From the NCBI GenBank assembly GCA_963797635.1, contig CAWCPZ010000007.1, positions 62,001 through 126,000 of the forward strand: a stretch of DNA of 64,000 nt, given 5' to 3'. Shown piece by piece: positions 1 to 11,497 of this stretch (the first letter of the stretch is position 1; every line of letters begins with the position of its first letter). Source of the stretch: JAOUEA01 sp963797635 (GTDB taxonomy: Bacteria; Actinomycetota; UBA4738; HRBIN12). The notes beneath the pieces were generated by a model that was not told the origin of the DNA, did no database searches, and was given only the letters and a program-made list of their open reading frames with translations. The position numbers were made by a program, and so were the translations under genes.

Positions 1-25
1 ACGCGCCGGAACGAGCCTGAGCCAC

Positions 26-1437
26 GTGGCGATCAGCACCGAGCGAGCCCGCGCGAGCTACGCCGACGCCGAGCCGACCCCGTTCTGGCTGGATCGGCCG
101 GATGCACCGTCTCCCTGCTCCCCGCTCGACGGCCCCGCGACGGCCGACCTCGCGATCGTGGGCGGCGGTTACACCGGCCTGTGGACGGCGATCCAGGCCA
201 AGGAAGAGGATCCCGGGCGCGACGTCGTGCTGGTCGAACGCGACACGATCGCGTTCGGCGCCAGCGGGCGAAACGGCGGGTTCTGCGATGCCACGCTGAC
301 CCACGGACTCGAGAACGGCCTGTCCCGGTTCCCCGACGAGATCGACCGGATCGAAGCGGTGGGCCGCGAGAGCTTCCGTGGCCTCGACCGAGACGATCGC
401 GCGCCACGGCATCGAGTGCGACTGGGTGACCAGCGGGGAGGTCGGCGTGGCCACCGAACCGCATCAGGTCGACTGGCTCCGCGAGGCCGCCCGACCACGG
501 GCGGGCCCGCGGTCTCGACAGCGTCTTCCTGGATCGGGACGAGGTCCGGGCCAAGCTGAACTCCCCGTCGATCCTGGCCGGTGTCTGGAAGCGTGACCAT
601 TGCGCCATGGTCGACCCCGCACGCCTGGCATGGGGGTTGAAGCGCGTGGCGCTGGAGCTCGGTGTCCGCATCCACGAAGCCACGCCCGTCACCGATCTCG
701 CGTCGACCGGTTCAGGCGTGCGGTTGGGCACGCCGGCGGGCCACATCGACGCGCGACGGGTCGTGCTGGGCACGAACGGGTTCACGCCGCTGGTGCGCTC
801 GATCCGCCGGTACGTGGTGCCCGTCTACGACTACGTGCTCGTCACCGAGCCGCTCTCCGAGGCCCAGCGGGACGCGATCGGCTGGGCCGAGCGGCAGGGG
901 TTCGCCGATTCCACGAACCATTTCCACTACTTCCGCACCACCGAGGACGGACGGATCCTGTGGGGCGGCTACGACGCGATCTACCACTTCGCGAACGGCG
1001 TGCGGCCCGAGTTCGAACAGCGCGACGCCACGTTCTCGTTGCTGGCCCGGCAGTTCTTCGACATGTTCCCGCAACTCGAAGGGCTGCGGTTCTCGCATCG
1101 ATGGGGTGGCGTGATCGACACCTGCAGCCGGTTCTCGGTGATGTTCGGCACGGCGCTGGACGGGAAGGTCGCCTACGCGGTCGGATACACGGGCATGGGC
1201 GTGGCGGCCACGCGGTTCGGTGCCCGCACGGCGCTGGACCTCGTGGACGGCCGTGACACCGAACGCACCCGTTTGCGGCTCGTGCGGTCCAAGCCGATCC
1301 CGTTCCCTCCCGAACCGCTGCGCTGGGCCGGCATCCATCTCACGACCAGGGCGCTCACCCGGGCGGATGAGCGCGAAGGCCGTCGCGGTCCCTGGCTCCG
1401 GCTGCTCGACTCGGTGGGCCTGGGCTTCGACAGCTGA
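26..1437 (+). CDS. FAD-dependent oxidoreductase, DadA / gamma-glutamylputrescine oxidase-like (two apparent frameshifts)
   Basis: The N-terminus carries a dinucleotide-binding motif (AIVGGGYTGLWTA) and the following acidic strand end (VVLVERD), then FGASGRNGGF, typical of the DAO/DadA family that oxidises amines or amino acids with FAD. The C-terminal part (from about 607) has RRYVVPVYDY, a WGGYDAIY segment and the closing FAD motif YAVGYTGMGVAATRF. The reading frame changes near 380 and near 490. Removing one base at each place (CGT-G-GCC and GCCGCC-C-GACC) joins the three parts into one protein of about 470 residues, the normal length. Substrate cannot be told from sequence; related proteins act on gamma-glutamylputrescine or secondary amines. 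The gene ends about 35 nt before the groES promoter. The start ATG at 26 lies close to the window edge, so a start further upstream cannot be excluded. Confidence 0.8.
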
Positions 1438-1471
1438 ACCGATCGCTCCGGCTCGCCCTCGCTCGGTCGCG

Positions 1472-1501
1472 TTGACCCTCTGGCACTCGCCTGGGTATGC
1501 T
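1472..1501 (+). promoter_or_regulatory. groES promoter (-35/-10)
   Basis: TTGACC at 1472-1477 and TATGCT at 1496-1501 are separated by 18 bases. They resemble a housekeeping sigma70-type promoter. The CIRCE operator starts 2 bases after the -10 box, so HrcA binding would cover the transcription start. Confidence 0.7.
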
Positions 1502-1502
1502 G

Positions 1503-1529
1503 TTAGCACTCGTGACCATCGAGTGCTAA
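1503..1529 (+). promoter_or_regulatory. CIRCE operator (HrcA binding site)
   Basis: TTAGCACTC (1503-1511), a 9-base spacer and GAGTGCTAA (1521-1529) form the perfect consensus CIRCE inverted repeat. CIRCE is bound by the repressor HrcA, which is released on heat shock. It sits between the -10 box and groES. hrcA itself is not in the window. Confidence 0.95.
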
Positions 1530-1577
1530 TCCACATCTCGGTCAACCAGACCGATCAGCACAAGGAGGAAGGCACAG

Positions 1578-1874
1578 ATGGCGGATTTCAACCTCAAGCC
1601 TCTCGAGGACCGCATCGTCGTTCAGGCCAGCGAGGGTGACCAGACCACCGCGTCCGGCCTGGTGATCCCCGACACCGCGAAGGAGAAGCCCCAGGAGGGC
1701 TCCGTCGTGGCGGTGGGCCCCGGTCGCTTCGAGGACGGCGCTCGTGTGCCGCTCGACGTCGCGGTGGGCGACAAGGTGATCTACTCGAAGTACGGCGGCA
1801 CCGAGGTCAAGGTCGAGGGCCAGGAGTACCTGATCCTGAGCGCCCGCGACGTGCTGGCCGTGCTCTCCAAGTAA
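1578..1874 (+). CDS. groES: co-chaperonin GroES
   Basis: 98 residues, the normal length for the 10-kDa co-chaperonin that caps GroEL. It begins with the typical strand (NLKPLEDRIVVQ), has a mobile loop around residues 17-35 (EGDQTTASGLVIPDTAKEK) and the late motifs VGDKVIYSKYGGTEV and YLILSARDVLAV. A strong ribosome site (AAGGAGG, 1562-1568) lies 9 nt before the ATG. It is the first gene of the groES-groEL operon, transcribed from a promoter overlapped by CIRCE, so heat-shock induction through HrcA is expected. Confidence 0.97.
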   Translation: MADFNLKPLEDRIVVQASEGDQTTASGLVIPDTAKEKPQEGSVVAVGPGRFEDGARVPLDVAVGDKVIYSKYGGTEVKVEGQEYLILSARDVLAVLSK

Positions 1875-1964
1875 CCAACCTGCTCTGCGGTACCGGGGTT
1901 CGCACGCGCTGCGCACGCAGGCGGCGGACCCCGTTCCCGTCTCTACGACCTGAAGGAGGTACCA

Positions 1965-3575
<1,611 letters not shown>

Positions 3576-3608
3576 GGCTCGCTCGCTCGAGTCCGCTCCA
3601 CGTTGAGA

Positions 3609-3671
3609 GGGGCCGAGGCCCACCGCGCAGGGGAAATTGAACGCCCCTTCGCGGTGACCTCGGCCCCTTTC
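3609..3671 (+). terminator. groESL terminator (long hairpin)
   Basis: GGGGCCGAGG (3609-3618) pairs perfectly with CCTCGGCCCC (3658-3667). Nested inside, CACCGCG pairs with CGCGGTG, followed by a further GGGG/CCCC pairing, and a short T-stretch follows. The stem gives about 20 base pairs in three blocks just after groEL, and ends 41 bases before the -10 box of the next gene. Confidence 0.8.
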
Positions 3672-3711
3672 GCGTTCCCGGACCCGTCCTCGTTCGGTGT
3701 GGTTCAGGACT

Positions 3712-3717
3712 TAGACT
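3712..3717 (+). promoter_or_regulatory. -10 box TAGACT, probable leaderless promoter
   Basis: TAGACT lies 8 nt before the ATG at 3726 and there is no Shine-Dalgarno sequence, so transcription probably starts at or next to the start codon. This supports the ATG at 3726 over an upstream in-frame start that would lie inside the terminator hairpin. Confidence 0.6.
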
Positions 3718-3725
3718 GCGGCGCG

Positions 3726-4781
<1,056 letters not shown>

Positions 4782-4800
4782 CCGGGGGACCTGGGACCCG

Positions 4801-6472
4801 CTAGATCACGGTCACCGACACGGCGGACCCCTCGGTGCCGCCCACCAGCAACCCTTGGTCGCTCGGTGTGCCCTCGACCGCCCGCATCGGGTCTTCGCTG
4901 GTGCCGGGATGGACCGCGAATCGCGGGAAGCAGCTCGTCGCCACCTCGAGCCGGAGCCGGTGCCCCTCGCGCACCCGGTACCCCGTCGAGCCGAGGTCCA
5001 CCACCGCGTCCCTGAGCTTCGTCGCGCGAACCCGTCCGCGGCACCGCCACGATCCCCTCGACGATCCGCTGCGCGAACCCGTCGGGCGCGACATCGACGA
5101 GCTTGGCCACGACGTGGGTCGAGGGCGCCGTCGACGACACCCGCAGCGACGCGATCACCGGCCCCGCGAGATCGAGGTCGGCATCCACCGGATCGCCGGT
5201 GAACGTCAGGACATCGGGACGGGCCTCCACGTCGCGCTCGTCGGGCAGCGACACCAACGACCGCCAGGCATCCTCGATGCCGTCGGGCACCGGGTTCGCC
5301 GGATCGTGGGTCCAGCGCGACCACGAGGCATCACGGTCACCCCGCGGAGCGAGCCCGCCTCCGTCACCGGCGGCCGACGCCGCCCCCGTCAACGACAAGC
5401 GCATGACCCGCGCCTCGGGCGGCGGCCATGTCGCCGCCTCACGCCAGCCGTCGTGCGCACAGAACCACCGGACCTCCGGGATCGGGCCATCGCCGTCCTT
5501 CCCGCGCAGGTACCGATCGAAGAACGCCGTCGCCGGCTCGGCGTAGGCCGGCAGCCACCGTTCCATCTCGGCGGCATCGTCGATGAAGTCCACGAACGGC
5601 GGCGCATCGCGATCGCGGAGCCAGTCATCGAAGTGATCGGTGGCCTCCATGACGAGGTGCTGGTCCGGCACGCGGCCGTGCACGGCATGGAAATCACGGA
5701 TCTGCCCCCGCCGGAACACGTCCCACCAGCCGCCGGTGTGGAGCGCCGGCACGCGCAACCGTGCTCGCGGATCGCCTCGGCCGGCGTACAGCGCCTCCCA
5801 CCACCACGGATCGTCGCCGGCCACCGAGATCCAGTGATCGAGCGACCGCGACCGACGCCCACCATGCGCATCGGCCTGCACGTCGGCGAGCGGCCGCACG
5901 GTCCAGTCGAGGTCACACTCGAAGTTCTCCGTCCCCGACCAGGTTCCCGCGGCCCATTCGATCATCTGATAGGCGTTGAACACCCCGCCGGTCTCGCGCC
6001 AGTCCGTGCCGACCTCCACCGACGTCACCCGGGGGACGATCGCCCTGAGCGCGTCGTGGCCGCTCGCCACCGCCGCCCACTGCGTCCACCCGTAGTAGGA
6101 GTCCCCGAACATCCCCACCACGCCGTTCGACCACGGCTGGTCCACGATCCAGTCCAGGGTCGCGGAACCGTCGCTCACCTCGTGCACGAACGCGAACGTC
6201 TCGCCCTCGCTGCGAGCCCGCCCACGGACGTCCTGGGCGACGAAGGCGTAGCCACGCTCCGTGAACCACGCGGCGAGCCGCGGCATGAACGCGAAGGGTG
6301 CGCTCTTGTCGTAGGGGAGCCGCACCAGGATGCAGGGCAGCCGATCCGCGCCACGTCCGCCGCGCGGAAGGTAGACGTCGGTGGCGAGCCGGATGCCGTC
6401 GGCCATCGGCACCATGACCTGCTCGGCGAACTCGTCGATGGGCCCGAGGGGGTCCGCGACGGCGCCGCTCAT
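4801..6472 (-). CDS. CocE/NonD family hydrolase (peptidase S15-like), one frameshift
   Basis: About 555 residues. The start (VPMADGIRLATDVYLPRG) is the classic opening of the Xaa-Pro dipeptidyl-peptidase/cocaine-esterase family. The nucleophile is Ser125 in GDSYYG. ALHTGGWWDVF and ATDHFDDW follow, and the C-terminal jelly-roll domain has VRATKLRDAVVDL and GHRLRLEVATSCFPRF. The reading frame changes near 5030; removing one G in ACG-G-GTTCG rejoins the C-terminal part, which ends at TAG 4801. The ATG overlaps the TGA of the upstream membrane protein (ATGA), so the two are translationally coupled. Natural substrate is unknown: family members hydrolyse esters, amides or N-terminal peptides. Confidence 0.85.
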
Positions 6473-6867
6473 ACGAACGGCTTCTCCTGGCCCGCCAGGC
6501 CCATGCCCGCCAGGAGCAACGCGCCGAACGCGGCGTTGATCGCCGCCAGCCCCCACCATGGCCAGGCCGCCGCCCCTTCGGGCACCCCGAACAGCGCGTT
6601 GATCGCGAACACGGTCGCCGTGCCCACCTCGAGCACCGCGAACGCCCACGACCACCACCAGAGCTCCTCGATCCGCTGGGCGACCAGGACCATCAGCAGC
6701 GCCAGCACGGCGCCCATGACGGCCGAGGCCCGCACCCAGGCGTATTCGGCCAGGATCGGTTGGGAGAACAGGTCTTCCAGCACCAGACGAGGCGCCAGAC
6801 CGAGCGCGAGGCTCCACAGGAGCCACAGCGCCGCTTGCACCTTCAAGGTTCGCCGGAGCAGGGTCAT
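6469..6867 (-). CDS. Small four-helix membrane protein
   Basis: 132 residues with about four hydrophobic helices (starting near residues 8, 44, 70 and 102) and a WWWSWAF aromatic cluster before the third. It looks like a DoxX- or DUF-type small integral membrane protein, but no family is recognised with certainty. It is the first gene of a two-gene unit: its TGA overlaps the ATG of the S15-like hydrolase. It is divergent from the alkaline-phosphatase-superfamily gene, with about 150 bp of shared upstream region. Function unknown. Confidence 0.7.
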   Translation of the reverse strand: MTLLRRTLKVQAALWLLWSLALGLAPRLVLEDLFSQPILAEYAWVRASAVMGAVLALLMVLVAQRIEELWWWSWAFAVLEVGTATVFAINALFGVPEGAAAWPWWGLAAINAAFGALLLAGMGLAGQEKPFV

Positions 6868-7021
6868 GGCCGCCTATCTTCGCAGGTTGGAGGCCCTGCG
6901 AAGGGTTGGGAGCCCTCCGGGCGGTTGGTAGGATACGCGGACCGCGGAAGCTCCCCCTGGCGCCCCAGCGCGCCCTTCGTTTCCGCATCTTGAGGGTTCC
7001 CGACTCCGGAAGGATCGACGC

Positions 7022-8419
7022 ATGCAACAAGGACCCAGGGTGGCCGTGATCGGGCTCGACTGCGGTACGCCGCAGCTCCTGTTCCACGACCTCCAGGCCG
7101 AGGTGCCGAACATCGCCAAGCTCATGGGCGAAGGCGCCTACGGCAACCTCGCTTCGATCACGCCGCCCATCACGGTGCCTGCGTGGGCGTGCGCGATGAC
7201 CGGCAAGGTCCCCGGACAGCTCGGGATCTACGGGTTCCGCAACCGCAAGGACACCACCTACGACGGGCTCGCGATCGCCCACTCGGGTTCGATCAAGGAG
7301 CCCGCGGTGTGGGACAAGCTCGGTGAGCAGGGCATGCGGTCGGTCCTGATCGGCGTGCCGCCGTCGTTCCCACCGCCCAAGGAGTTCCCCGGCTGGCGCG
7401 TCGGCTGCTTCCTGACGCCGCCGTCGGCCGAGCGCTGGGCCTACCCGCAGCCGCTCGAAGCCGAGATCGAAGAGGAACTCGAGGGCAAGACCTACATCTT
7501 CGACATCCCGAACTTCCGCCAGGCGGGCATGGACGTCACGCTCGACCAGGTGTTCAAGATGACCGAGCGCCGGTTCCAGGTGGGACGTCGCCTCATCCAG
7601 AACAAGCCGTGGGACTTCTTCATGTTGTGCGACATCGCGCTCGACCGTCTGCACCACGTGTTCTGGCAGTACTTCGACCCGCGGCACCCGCTCTATCAGC
7701 CCGGGAACCCGTACGAGGCCACCTTCCGCGACTACTACCGCTTCCTGGACCAGCAGGTGGGCACGCTGCTCGAGCTGATCCCCGACGACGCGATCACGAT
7801 GGTGATGAGCGACCACGGCGCTCGTCCGATGATGGGCGGCCTGTGCTTCAACGACTGGCTGATCCAGGAGCAGTACCTGACGCTCGCTGAGCCCGTGTCC
7901 CAGCCCACGCCGATCAAGGAGGCCTCGATCGACTGGGGCCGCACGATCGCGTGGGGTGACGGCGGCTACTACGGTCGGCTGTTCCTCAACGTGAAGGGCC
8001 GCGAGCCCCAGGGGATCGTCGAGCCGGCGAACTACGAGGCCACGCGCGACGAGCTGATCGCGAAGCTCGAATCGGCACCGGGTCCCGACGGCCAGCCGCT
8101 CGGCACGAAGGTGCTGAAGCCGCAGGACGTCTACCCCGAGGTTCGCGGCATCGCGCCCGACCTGATCGTCTACTTCGGCGACCTGGAATGGCGCTCGGTG
8201 GGCGCCGTCGGCAACCCCAGCATCTACACGTACGAGAACGACACCGGCCCCGACGGGGCCAACCACGACCGGGACGGCATCTTCATCGTGAAGAACGCGC
8301 CCGGCCAGCCGATGGGCGAGGTCTCCGGTTGGAACCTCGTCGACGTCGGTCCCACGATCCTGTCCCTCTACGGCATCGACGCGACCCTCGAAGGCGCGGT
8401 CGGAAGGAGCTTCCTCTAG
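7022..8419 (+). CDS. Alkaline phosphatase superfamily protein (type I phosphodiesterase/nucleotide pyrophosphatase-like)
   Basis: 465 residues. Asp13 in VIGLDCG and the late SDHGARPMMGG motif are metal ligands of the alkaline phosphatase superfamily, and Thr51 in PPITVPAWACAMTG sits at the nucleophile position used by nucleotide pyrophosphatases/phosphodiesterases. A further metal-site histidine is likely in DGANHDRDGIFI near the C-terminus. There is no signal peptide or membrane helix, so it is probably cytoplasmic. Its TAG is immediately followed by the ATG of an APS kinase gene with no spacer, so the two form one operon. That suggests a substrate related to activated sulfate, for instance a nucleotide such as PAP or a sulfate ester, but this is inference. 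Start ATG 7022 follows GGAAGGATCG. Confidence 0.85.
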   Translation: MQQGPRVAVIGLDCGTPQLLFHDLQAEVPNIAKLMGEGAYGNLASITPPITVPAWACAMTGKVPGQLGIYGFRNRKDTTYDGLAIAHSGSIKEPAVWDKLGEQGMRSVLIGVPPSFPPPKEFPGWRVGCFLTPPSAERWAYPQPLEAEIEEELEGKTYIFDIPNFRQAGMDVTLDQVFKMTERRFQVGRRLIQNKPWDFFMLCDIALDRLHHVFWQYFDPRHPLYQPGNPYEATFRDYYRFLDQQVGTLLELIPDDAITMVMSDHGARPMMGGLCFNDWLIQEQYLTLAEPVSQPTPIKEASIDWGRTIAWGDGGYYGRLFLNVKGREPQGIVEPANYEATRDELIAKLESAPGPDGQPLGTKVLKPQDVYPEVRGIAPDLIVYFGDLEWRSVGAVGNPSIYTYENDTGPDGANHDRDGIFIVKNAPGQPMGEVSGWNLVDVGPTILSLYGIDATLEGAVGRSFL

Positions 8420-9055
8420 ATGAGCAACGAGCAAACAGGTTTCACCGTGTGGTTCACCGGCTTGTCCGGTTCGGGCAAGTCGACGATCGCCGAGATGCTG
8501 TTCCACGAGTTCAAGGCGCGTGATCTGAAGACCGAGATCCTGGACGGCGACGAGGTGCGCAAGAACCTGTCGAAGGGCCTCGGGTTCTCCAAGGAGGACC
8601 GCGACACCAACATCATGCGGATCGGCTACGTCGCCCACCTGCTCACCCGCAACGGCGTCGCGGCGATCTGCTGCCCGATCAGCCCCTACAAGGCGACCAG
8701 GGATGCGGTGCGCGAACTGACCGGCGAGTTCGTCGAGGTCTACGTGCACGCCACCGTCGATGAGATCGCCGCGCATCGGGACCCGAAGGGTCTCTACAAG
8801 AAGGCGCTCGCCGGTGAACTCGCCGGCTTCACCGGCGTGGACCCGGGCGCACCGTACGAGGCGCCCGAGCACCCCGAGATCTACGTGGACACCGAGACCC
8901 AGACCCCTGAGGAGTCGCTGCAGTTCGTCCTGACGCGCCTGAAGGAGCTCGGTCGGATCGCCGACGACACCGTGCTGGTGACCGGCGACCGTGCCCACTC
9001 GGGCATGACCGACCTCCGGGTCGACGCGGCGGGGACGGTCGTCAAGGAGCACTGA
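8420..9055 (+). CDS. cysC: Adenylyl-sulfate (APS) kinase
   Basis: 211 residues. It phosphorylates adenosine 5'-phosphosulfate at the 3'-OH to give PAPS. The P-loop GLSGSGKST is at residues 14-22, followed by LDGDEVRKNL (substrate-binding D and R), GFSKEDRDTNI, and the lid region with DPKGLYKKA and FTGVDPGAPYEAPEHPE, all diagnostic for CysC. It starts directly after the stop of the phosphodiesterase-like gene, with the ribosome site (GGAAGGAGC) inside that gene. No ATP sulfurylase (sat/cysDN) or sulfotransferase is in the window. A 12-bp perfect hairpin terminates the unit. Confidence 0.95.
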   Translation: MSNEQTGFTVWFTGLSGSGKSTIAEMLFHEFKARDLKTEILDGDEVRKNLSKGLGFSKEDRDTNIMRIGYVAHLLTRNGVAAICCPISPYKATRDAVRELTGEFVEVYVHATVDEIAAHRDPKGLYKKALAGELAGFTGVDPGAPYEAPEHPEIYVDTETQTPEESLQFVLTRLKELGRIADDTVLVTGDRAHSGMTDLRVDAAGTVVKEH

Positions 9056-9083
9056 CCGGCTGAGCCTGTCGCACCACCGTACG

Positions 9084-9111
9084 GAAGGGGCGCCTCAGGC
9101 GCCCCTTCTGC
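9084..9111 (+). terminator. Rho-independent-type terminator after cysC
   Basis: GAAGGGGCGCCT (9084-9095) and AGGCGCCCCTTC (9097-9108) are perfectly complementary around a single central base, giving a very stable stem. The T-tract is weak, as is usual in GC-rich bacteria. Confidence 0.85.
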
Positions 9112-9241
9112 ATGTCCGTTCATCGGGCGTTCATCTGCTCCGCAAGATGTCGGCTGGGCACGAAGCGCCAAGATTGTGGATGATAGGTGTCCAGCCGGGA
9201 GGCGAGGATGCCTCGCGGTCCAGACACGAAGGGGGAGTTGC

Positions 9242-9730
9242 ATGGCCGATCTGATCGCGATCGCGTACGACGACACCACCACCGCCGAACAGGCGATGGC
9301 CGAGGTGGCGAACCTGCAAGAGGATCTGATCATCCAGGCCGACGCCGTGGCGGCGATCGTGCGTGACGCCGACGGCACGTTCCACACCCACACGAACCAG
9401 CACGCCGTGGGCGCCGGTGCCACGTGGGGGATGTTCTGGGGATTCCTGTTCGGCATCCTGTTCTTCGTGCCGTTCTTCGGGATGGCCTTCGGTGCGGCCT
9501 TCGGTGCGCTGATGGGCAAGCTCGAGAAGGGCGGCATCGACAAGCAGTTCCAGCAGCAGGTGCGAGACAAGCTGCAGCCCGGCACGTCGGCGCTGTTCAT
9601 CGTGTTCGAGAAGGTCACGGCCGACAAGGCGATCGCCGCGCTGTCGAAGTTCGGCGGCGAAGTCGTGAAGACCTCGCTGTCCGACGAGACCACCGCCGAG
9701 ATCCAGAAGGAACTGCACGGCACGTCCTAA
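9242..9730 (+). CDS. DUF1269-family membrane protein
   Basis: 162 residues from the ATG at 9242, which has AAGGGGGAG just upstream; an in-frame start further upstream lacks a ribosome site. The N-terminal half (MADLIAIAYDD, then EQAMAEVANLQ, DAVAAIVRDADG) is the DUF1269 fold. A glycine- and phenylalanine-rich double hydrophobic stretch follows at about residues 57-95 (WGMFWGFLFGILFFVPFFG). The C-terminal half resembles a regulatory domain (SALFIVFEKVTADKAIAAL). Proteins of this kind are often stress-induced; the function is unknown. It is followed by SHOCT and DUF6325 genes on the same strand and probably shares their transcript. Confidence 0.85.
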   Translation: MADLIAIAYDDTTTAEQAMAEVANLQEDLIIQADAVAAIVRDADGTFHTHTNQHAVGAGATWGMFWGFLFGILFFVPFFGMAFGAAFGALMGKLEKGGIDKQFQQQVRDKLQPGTSALFIVFEKVTADKAIAALSKFGGEVVKTSLSDETTAEIQKELHGTS

Positions 9731-9770
9731 GCGGATCGTTCACAGGCTGCACGACGAAGGAGGGTGATCG

Positions 9771-10067
9771 GTGATGAGGCGCAGGAGACGCCCGCTGCTT
9801 CGAGGAGCAGCGATGGCCGCCGGCGGTGCCGCGGTGTACCACGCAGGCAAGAACAAGGGGGCGAGTCAGGATCAGGAGGCTCAGCAGGCCGCCGCAACAC
9901 AAGACCCTTACCAGCAGCCGGCGGCTCCGCCGCCCCCGCCCGCCCCGGCGGGTGGCATGGCTCAGTCCTCGATCGATGAGCTGAAGCAACTGGGCCAGCT
10001 GCACGACCAGGGCGTGCTCACGGACGAGGAGTTCGCGGCGCAGAAGGCCAAGATCCTCAACGCCTGA
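9771..10067 (+). CDS. SHOCT-domain protein
   Basis: 98 residues. An arginine-rich start precedes a short hydrophobic segment (GAAMAAGGAAVYHAG), then a Gln/Ala-rich linker and a proline run (about residues 51-60). The C-terminal SHOCT motif is DELKQLGQLHDQGVLTDEEF followed by AAQKAKIL. SHOCT is a short helical oligomerisation module found on many bacterial stress and membrane proteins. AAGGAGGG at 9757-9764 serves either GTG 9771 or ATG 9774. It sits between DUF1269 and DUF6325 genes with short spacers. Confidence 0.85.
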   Translation: MMRRRRRPLLRGAAMAAGGAAVYHAGKNKGASQDQEAQQAAATQDPYQQPAAPPPPPAPAGGMAQSSIDELKQLGQLHDQGVLTDEEFAAQKAKILNA

Positions 10068-10095
10068 GCACCCGGAACGAGGAGAGAGGCAACCG

Positions 10096-10599
10096 ATGGA
10101 TGAGTTCGGACCGGTACAGGTCCTGGTGGTCGGGTTCGACGGCACCACGTTCAAGGGCGAGATCATGCCCGAGTTCCAGCGTCTCAAGGAGCTCGACATC
10201 ATCCGCCTGGTCGACATGGTCGTCGTCTCGAAGGACACGGATGGCGAGATCTTCGGCGTCGAGCTGAGCGATCTGTCCGACGAGCAGCGCGCCGAATTCG
10301 GTGCCATCGCCGGGGCGTTGATCGGCCTCGGCGCCGAAGGCGACGAAGAAGGCATGGAGGCCGGTGCGCTCCTCGGAGCGGAAGCCGCCGAGGACGGCGT
10401 GCTCGGCGACGAGACCATGTGGTCGATCGCCGACACGATCCCGATGGGGACCACCGCCGCGGTCGCGTTGATCGAGCACCGCTGGGCGATCCCGCTGCGC
10501 GACGCGATCAGGCGGGCCGGCGGCGTGCCGCTCGCCGACAGCTGGATCCACCCGGAGGACCTGATCGCCATCGGCGCGGCCACCGCGGACGCCGGCTGA
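10096..10599 (+). CDS. DUF6325/DUF1269-like protein
   Basis: 167 residues. It starts FGPVQVLVVGFDGTTFKGEI, followed by IIRLVDMVVVSKDTDG and a glycine/alanine/glutamate-rich low-complexity middle (GALIGLGAEGDEEG). The C-terminal half has WSIADTIPMGTTAAVALIEHRWAIPLRDAI. This is the architecture of small actinobacterial DUF6325 proteins, which resemble DUF1269; the biochemical role is unknown. GAGGAGAGAGG lies just upstream of the ATG. Last gene of the 9.2-10.6 kb cluster, closed by a hairpin. Confidence 0.8.
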   Translation: MDEFGPVQVLVVGFDGTTFKGEIMPEFQRLKELDIIRLVDMVVVSKDTDGEIFGVELSDLSDEQRAEFGAIAGALIGLGAEGDEEGMEAGALLGAEAAEDGVLGDETMWSIADTIPMGTTAAVALIEHRWAIPLRDAIRRAGGVPLADSWIHPEDLIAIGAATADAG

Positions 10600-10617
10600 G
10601 GCACGCTGCATCGAACC

Positions 10618-10651
10618 GAAAGCCGGTCGCCTCTCTGGCGGCCGGCTTTCG
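10618..10651 (+). terminator. Terminator after the DUF6325 gene (probably bidirectional)
   Basis: GAAAGCCGG (10618-10626) pairs with CCGGCTTTC (10642-10650); inside, CGCC pairs with GGCG. It has A- and T-rich outer ends and lies between convergent genes, so it can serve both strands. Confidence 0.8.
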
Positions 10652-10656
10652 TCGCG

Positions 10657-11495
10657 TCAGCGGTCGGAGAGCTCGGGGATCAGCAGCAACGCCGCCGAAG
10701 AAGAAGCACACCGCTCCCACGAAGGTGCCGAGGTTCGCGATGGGCACGTTCACGAGCTCGCCGGTCGCCGGCCGGATGAACGCCGCGATCGCCGAGATCT
10801 GGAAGGCGATCGAGCCCAGCGAGGTTGAGCGCCACGATCCGCCACGACGTGTCGCGAGGGTCCCAGTGCCACCAGCCGTGACACACCTCGAGCCAGGCGA
10901 GCGTGCTCGCGATCATGAAGGCGATCGACCCGAACATGTCCGGCGCCCACACCAGGCGCTCTTGCTGGGAGGTGGACAGGGCGGCATCCATCGCGTTGAA
11001 CGTGGTGCGGTTGAACAGCAGCGTCCCGATCGACTGCACCGACGCCGACCACCAATCGATGCGATGGGGCTGCCAGGCGAACAGCCGCGTCCGGTGGCGA
11101 CCCTCGCCGGCTTCCTCCGGCGTGTTGATCGTCTGCACGAACTGCAGGTAGCCCGCGGACGTGAAGAAGATCGAGCCCACGAAGTAGGTGATCCCCACGA
11201 CCGTGGGGTTCGTCCCGTTCGCGTAGGGCGGGAACGACCCCAGGGCGAAGAGCGAGGACCCGACCATGAACAGGGCGGCGATCCACCACCCCAGGGCTTT
11301 CGGGCGCCACCAGGGGTGGGGAGGACGGCTGCGTCGTTCCTCCGTCCGGCCCGTCTTGCGGCGGCGGCGCGAGCTCCACGTCCGATGCGAGCCATCCGGC
11401 AGCCGATAGCGCTCGCGGGTGACGAACGGCCCGATCGTCCGCTGTTCCTCCAGGACCCACGAGTCCGGCACCCGGACGAGCGAGCGAGGGTGCAC
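10657..11495 (-). CDS. Polytopic membrane protein next to glutamate decarboxylase (frameshifted)
   Basis: About 280 residues once two single-base shifts (near 10816 and 10700) are repaired. The N-terminal 80 residues are basic and cytoplasmic (VPDSWVLEEQRTIGPFVTRE). About six hydrophobic segments follow, among them ALGWWIAALFMVGSSLFAL, PTVVGITYFVGSIFFTSAGY and FGSIAFMIASTLAWLEV, ending LGTFVGAVCFFFGGVA and a final PELSDR. Aromatic motifs WHWDPRD and WWSASVQSIGTLLFN stand out. The last part recalls YrhK-type membrane domains, but this is a weak impression. The likely GTG start (11495) follows the decarboxylase stop within a few bases, so the two share an operon. Function unknown; it is not a GadC-type antiporter by length or appearance. 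Confidence 0.65.
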
Positions 11496-11497
11496 GT

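Noticed and set aside
3603..3725. An upstream in-frame start for the leucine-dehydrogenase-like gene
   Set aside because: The extra 41 residues would lie inside the groESL terminator hairpin and do not resemble the family; the -10 box at 3712 supports ATG 3726.
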